From contig CAIPPO010000199.1 of NCBI GenBank assembly GCA_903866915.1, forward strand, positions 1 through 33,594: a DNA stretch of 33,594 nt, given 5' to 3'. The stretch comes from an uncultured Mucilaginibacter sp. Lineage in GTDB: Bacteria; Bacteroidota; Bacteroidia; Sphingobacteriales; Sphingobacteriaceae. A program made the translations under genes and the position numbers. The notes beneath the pieces are model-generated. The model was not told the DNA's origin. It saw only the letters and a program-made list of their open reading frames with translations, and did not search any database. Every line of letters starts with the position of its first letter. Positions within the stretch are counted from its first letter, which is position 1. Positions 33,342-33,594 of the stretch are shown here, one piece after another.

Positions 33342-33594
33342 GTATAGATTTCCTTCTGTTAAAACCCCCTTTAATTGGCCTTCCTGATTGAAAGTCGTTC
33401 TTGCCAAATTAGAGATCCGGTCACAATTATTATTTTTATTACAATTTATTATCCAAAAGCCGCCAAATCTTTAATTTAATTGGCATAAAGAAGTTTGTAA
33501 CAAGAATTTAGCAAAATATATCAGGGCATTTATAAGCAAACAAATGCTTTCACGTTTAAGTTTGTCTGCTTAACGATAATAGGTATTTAATGGA
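33342..33594. other. AT-rich intergenic tail of the window
   Basis: A stretch of 253 bases after the GluQ-like gene. I see no open frame, strong hairpin or full promoter motif. The next gene presumably begins beyond the right edge. Confidence 0.4.

Noticed and set aside
1..33594. tRNA, rRNA, transposase, integrase or phage genes.
   Set aside because: I scanned the intergenic gaps and found no cloverleaf-like or transposase-like sequence. A tRNAscan or HMM search could confirm this.

Overview
The window looks like a chromosomal segment of a Bacteroidota bacterium, most likely family Sphingobacteriaceae (Mucilaginibacter/Pedobacter-like). The evidence is the Bacteroidota-type -7 promoter box TAnnTTTG before several genes, start codons without clear Shine-Dalgarno sequences, the gene order ileS - traR/dksA-like - lspA, a TraR/DksA protein that has lost its zinc cysteines, a GldL-like mini membrane protein, and intergenic hairpin repeats. 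I see no tRNA, rRNA, CRISPR array, transposase or phage gene. Strain identity is inference.

Layout. (a) 1-8.3 kb, carbohydrate block: a GT35-like glucan phosphorylase homologue whose PLP-lysine position is Thr, a secreted ThuA-domain protein, an APC permease, a two-domain GT4 glycosyltransferase with a C-terminal helical domain, and convergent to it a GH130 glycoside phosphorylase. (b) 8.6-11.9 kb: a secreted M61 peptidase with PDZ domain, then a single-domain response regulator that overlaps a GlcNAc-kinase-like gene. (c) 11.9-15.6 kb: lnt and rsmI on the minus strand, divergent from serS. (d) 15.7-18.7 kb: pseudo-receiver protein, SIMPL-domain protein, M28 lipoprotein peptidase. (e) 18.9-24.9 kb: a secreted protein of unknown function with its own promoter, then the ileS/dksA-like/lspA operon. 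IleS carries a rearranged HIGH motif (GIHH). (f) 24.9-26.7 kb: two tiny membrane proteins, a cluster of intergenic hairpin repeats (25.4-25.9 kb), and an atypical SDR protein lacking the usual Tyr/Lys pair. (g) 26.7-32.4 kb: dgkA overlapping recO, then GT2 - DUF2304 - SAM methyltransferase and a TMTC-like GT-C/TPR membrane protein, suggesting sugar transfer onto lipid carriers or proteins. (h) 32.4 kb to the end: glutamyl-Q tRNA(Asp) synthetase-like gene, then 250 bases of AT-rich intergenic DNA.

How they fit together. Much of the window is cell-envelope and translation housekeeping: Lnt and LspA mature lipoproteins, DgkA recycles lipid carriers, and SerS, IleS, RsmI and GluQ serve translation. 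The most novel-looking part is block (a), in which a retaining GT-B enzyme fused to a toroid-like helical domain, a GH130 phosphorylase and a PLP-lysine-less GT35 homologue lie together. This could be an undescribed intracellular glycan synthesis and phosphorolysis module, but the substrate cannot be read from sequence.
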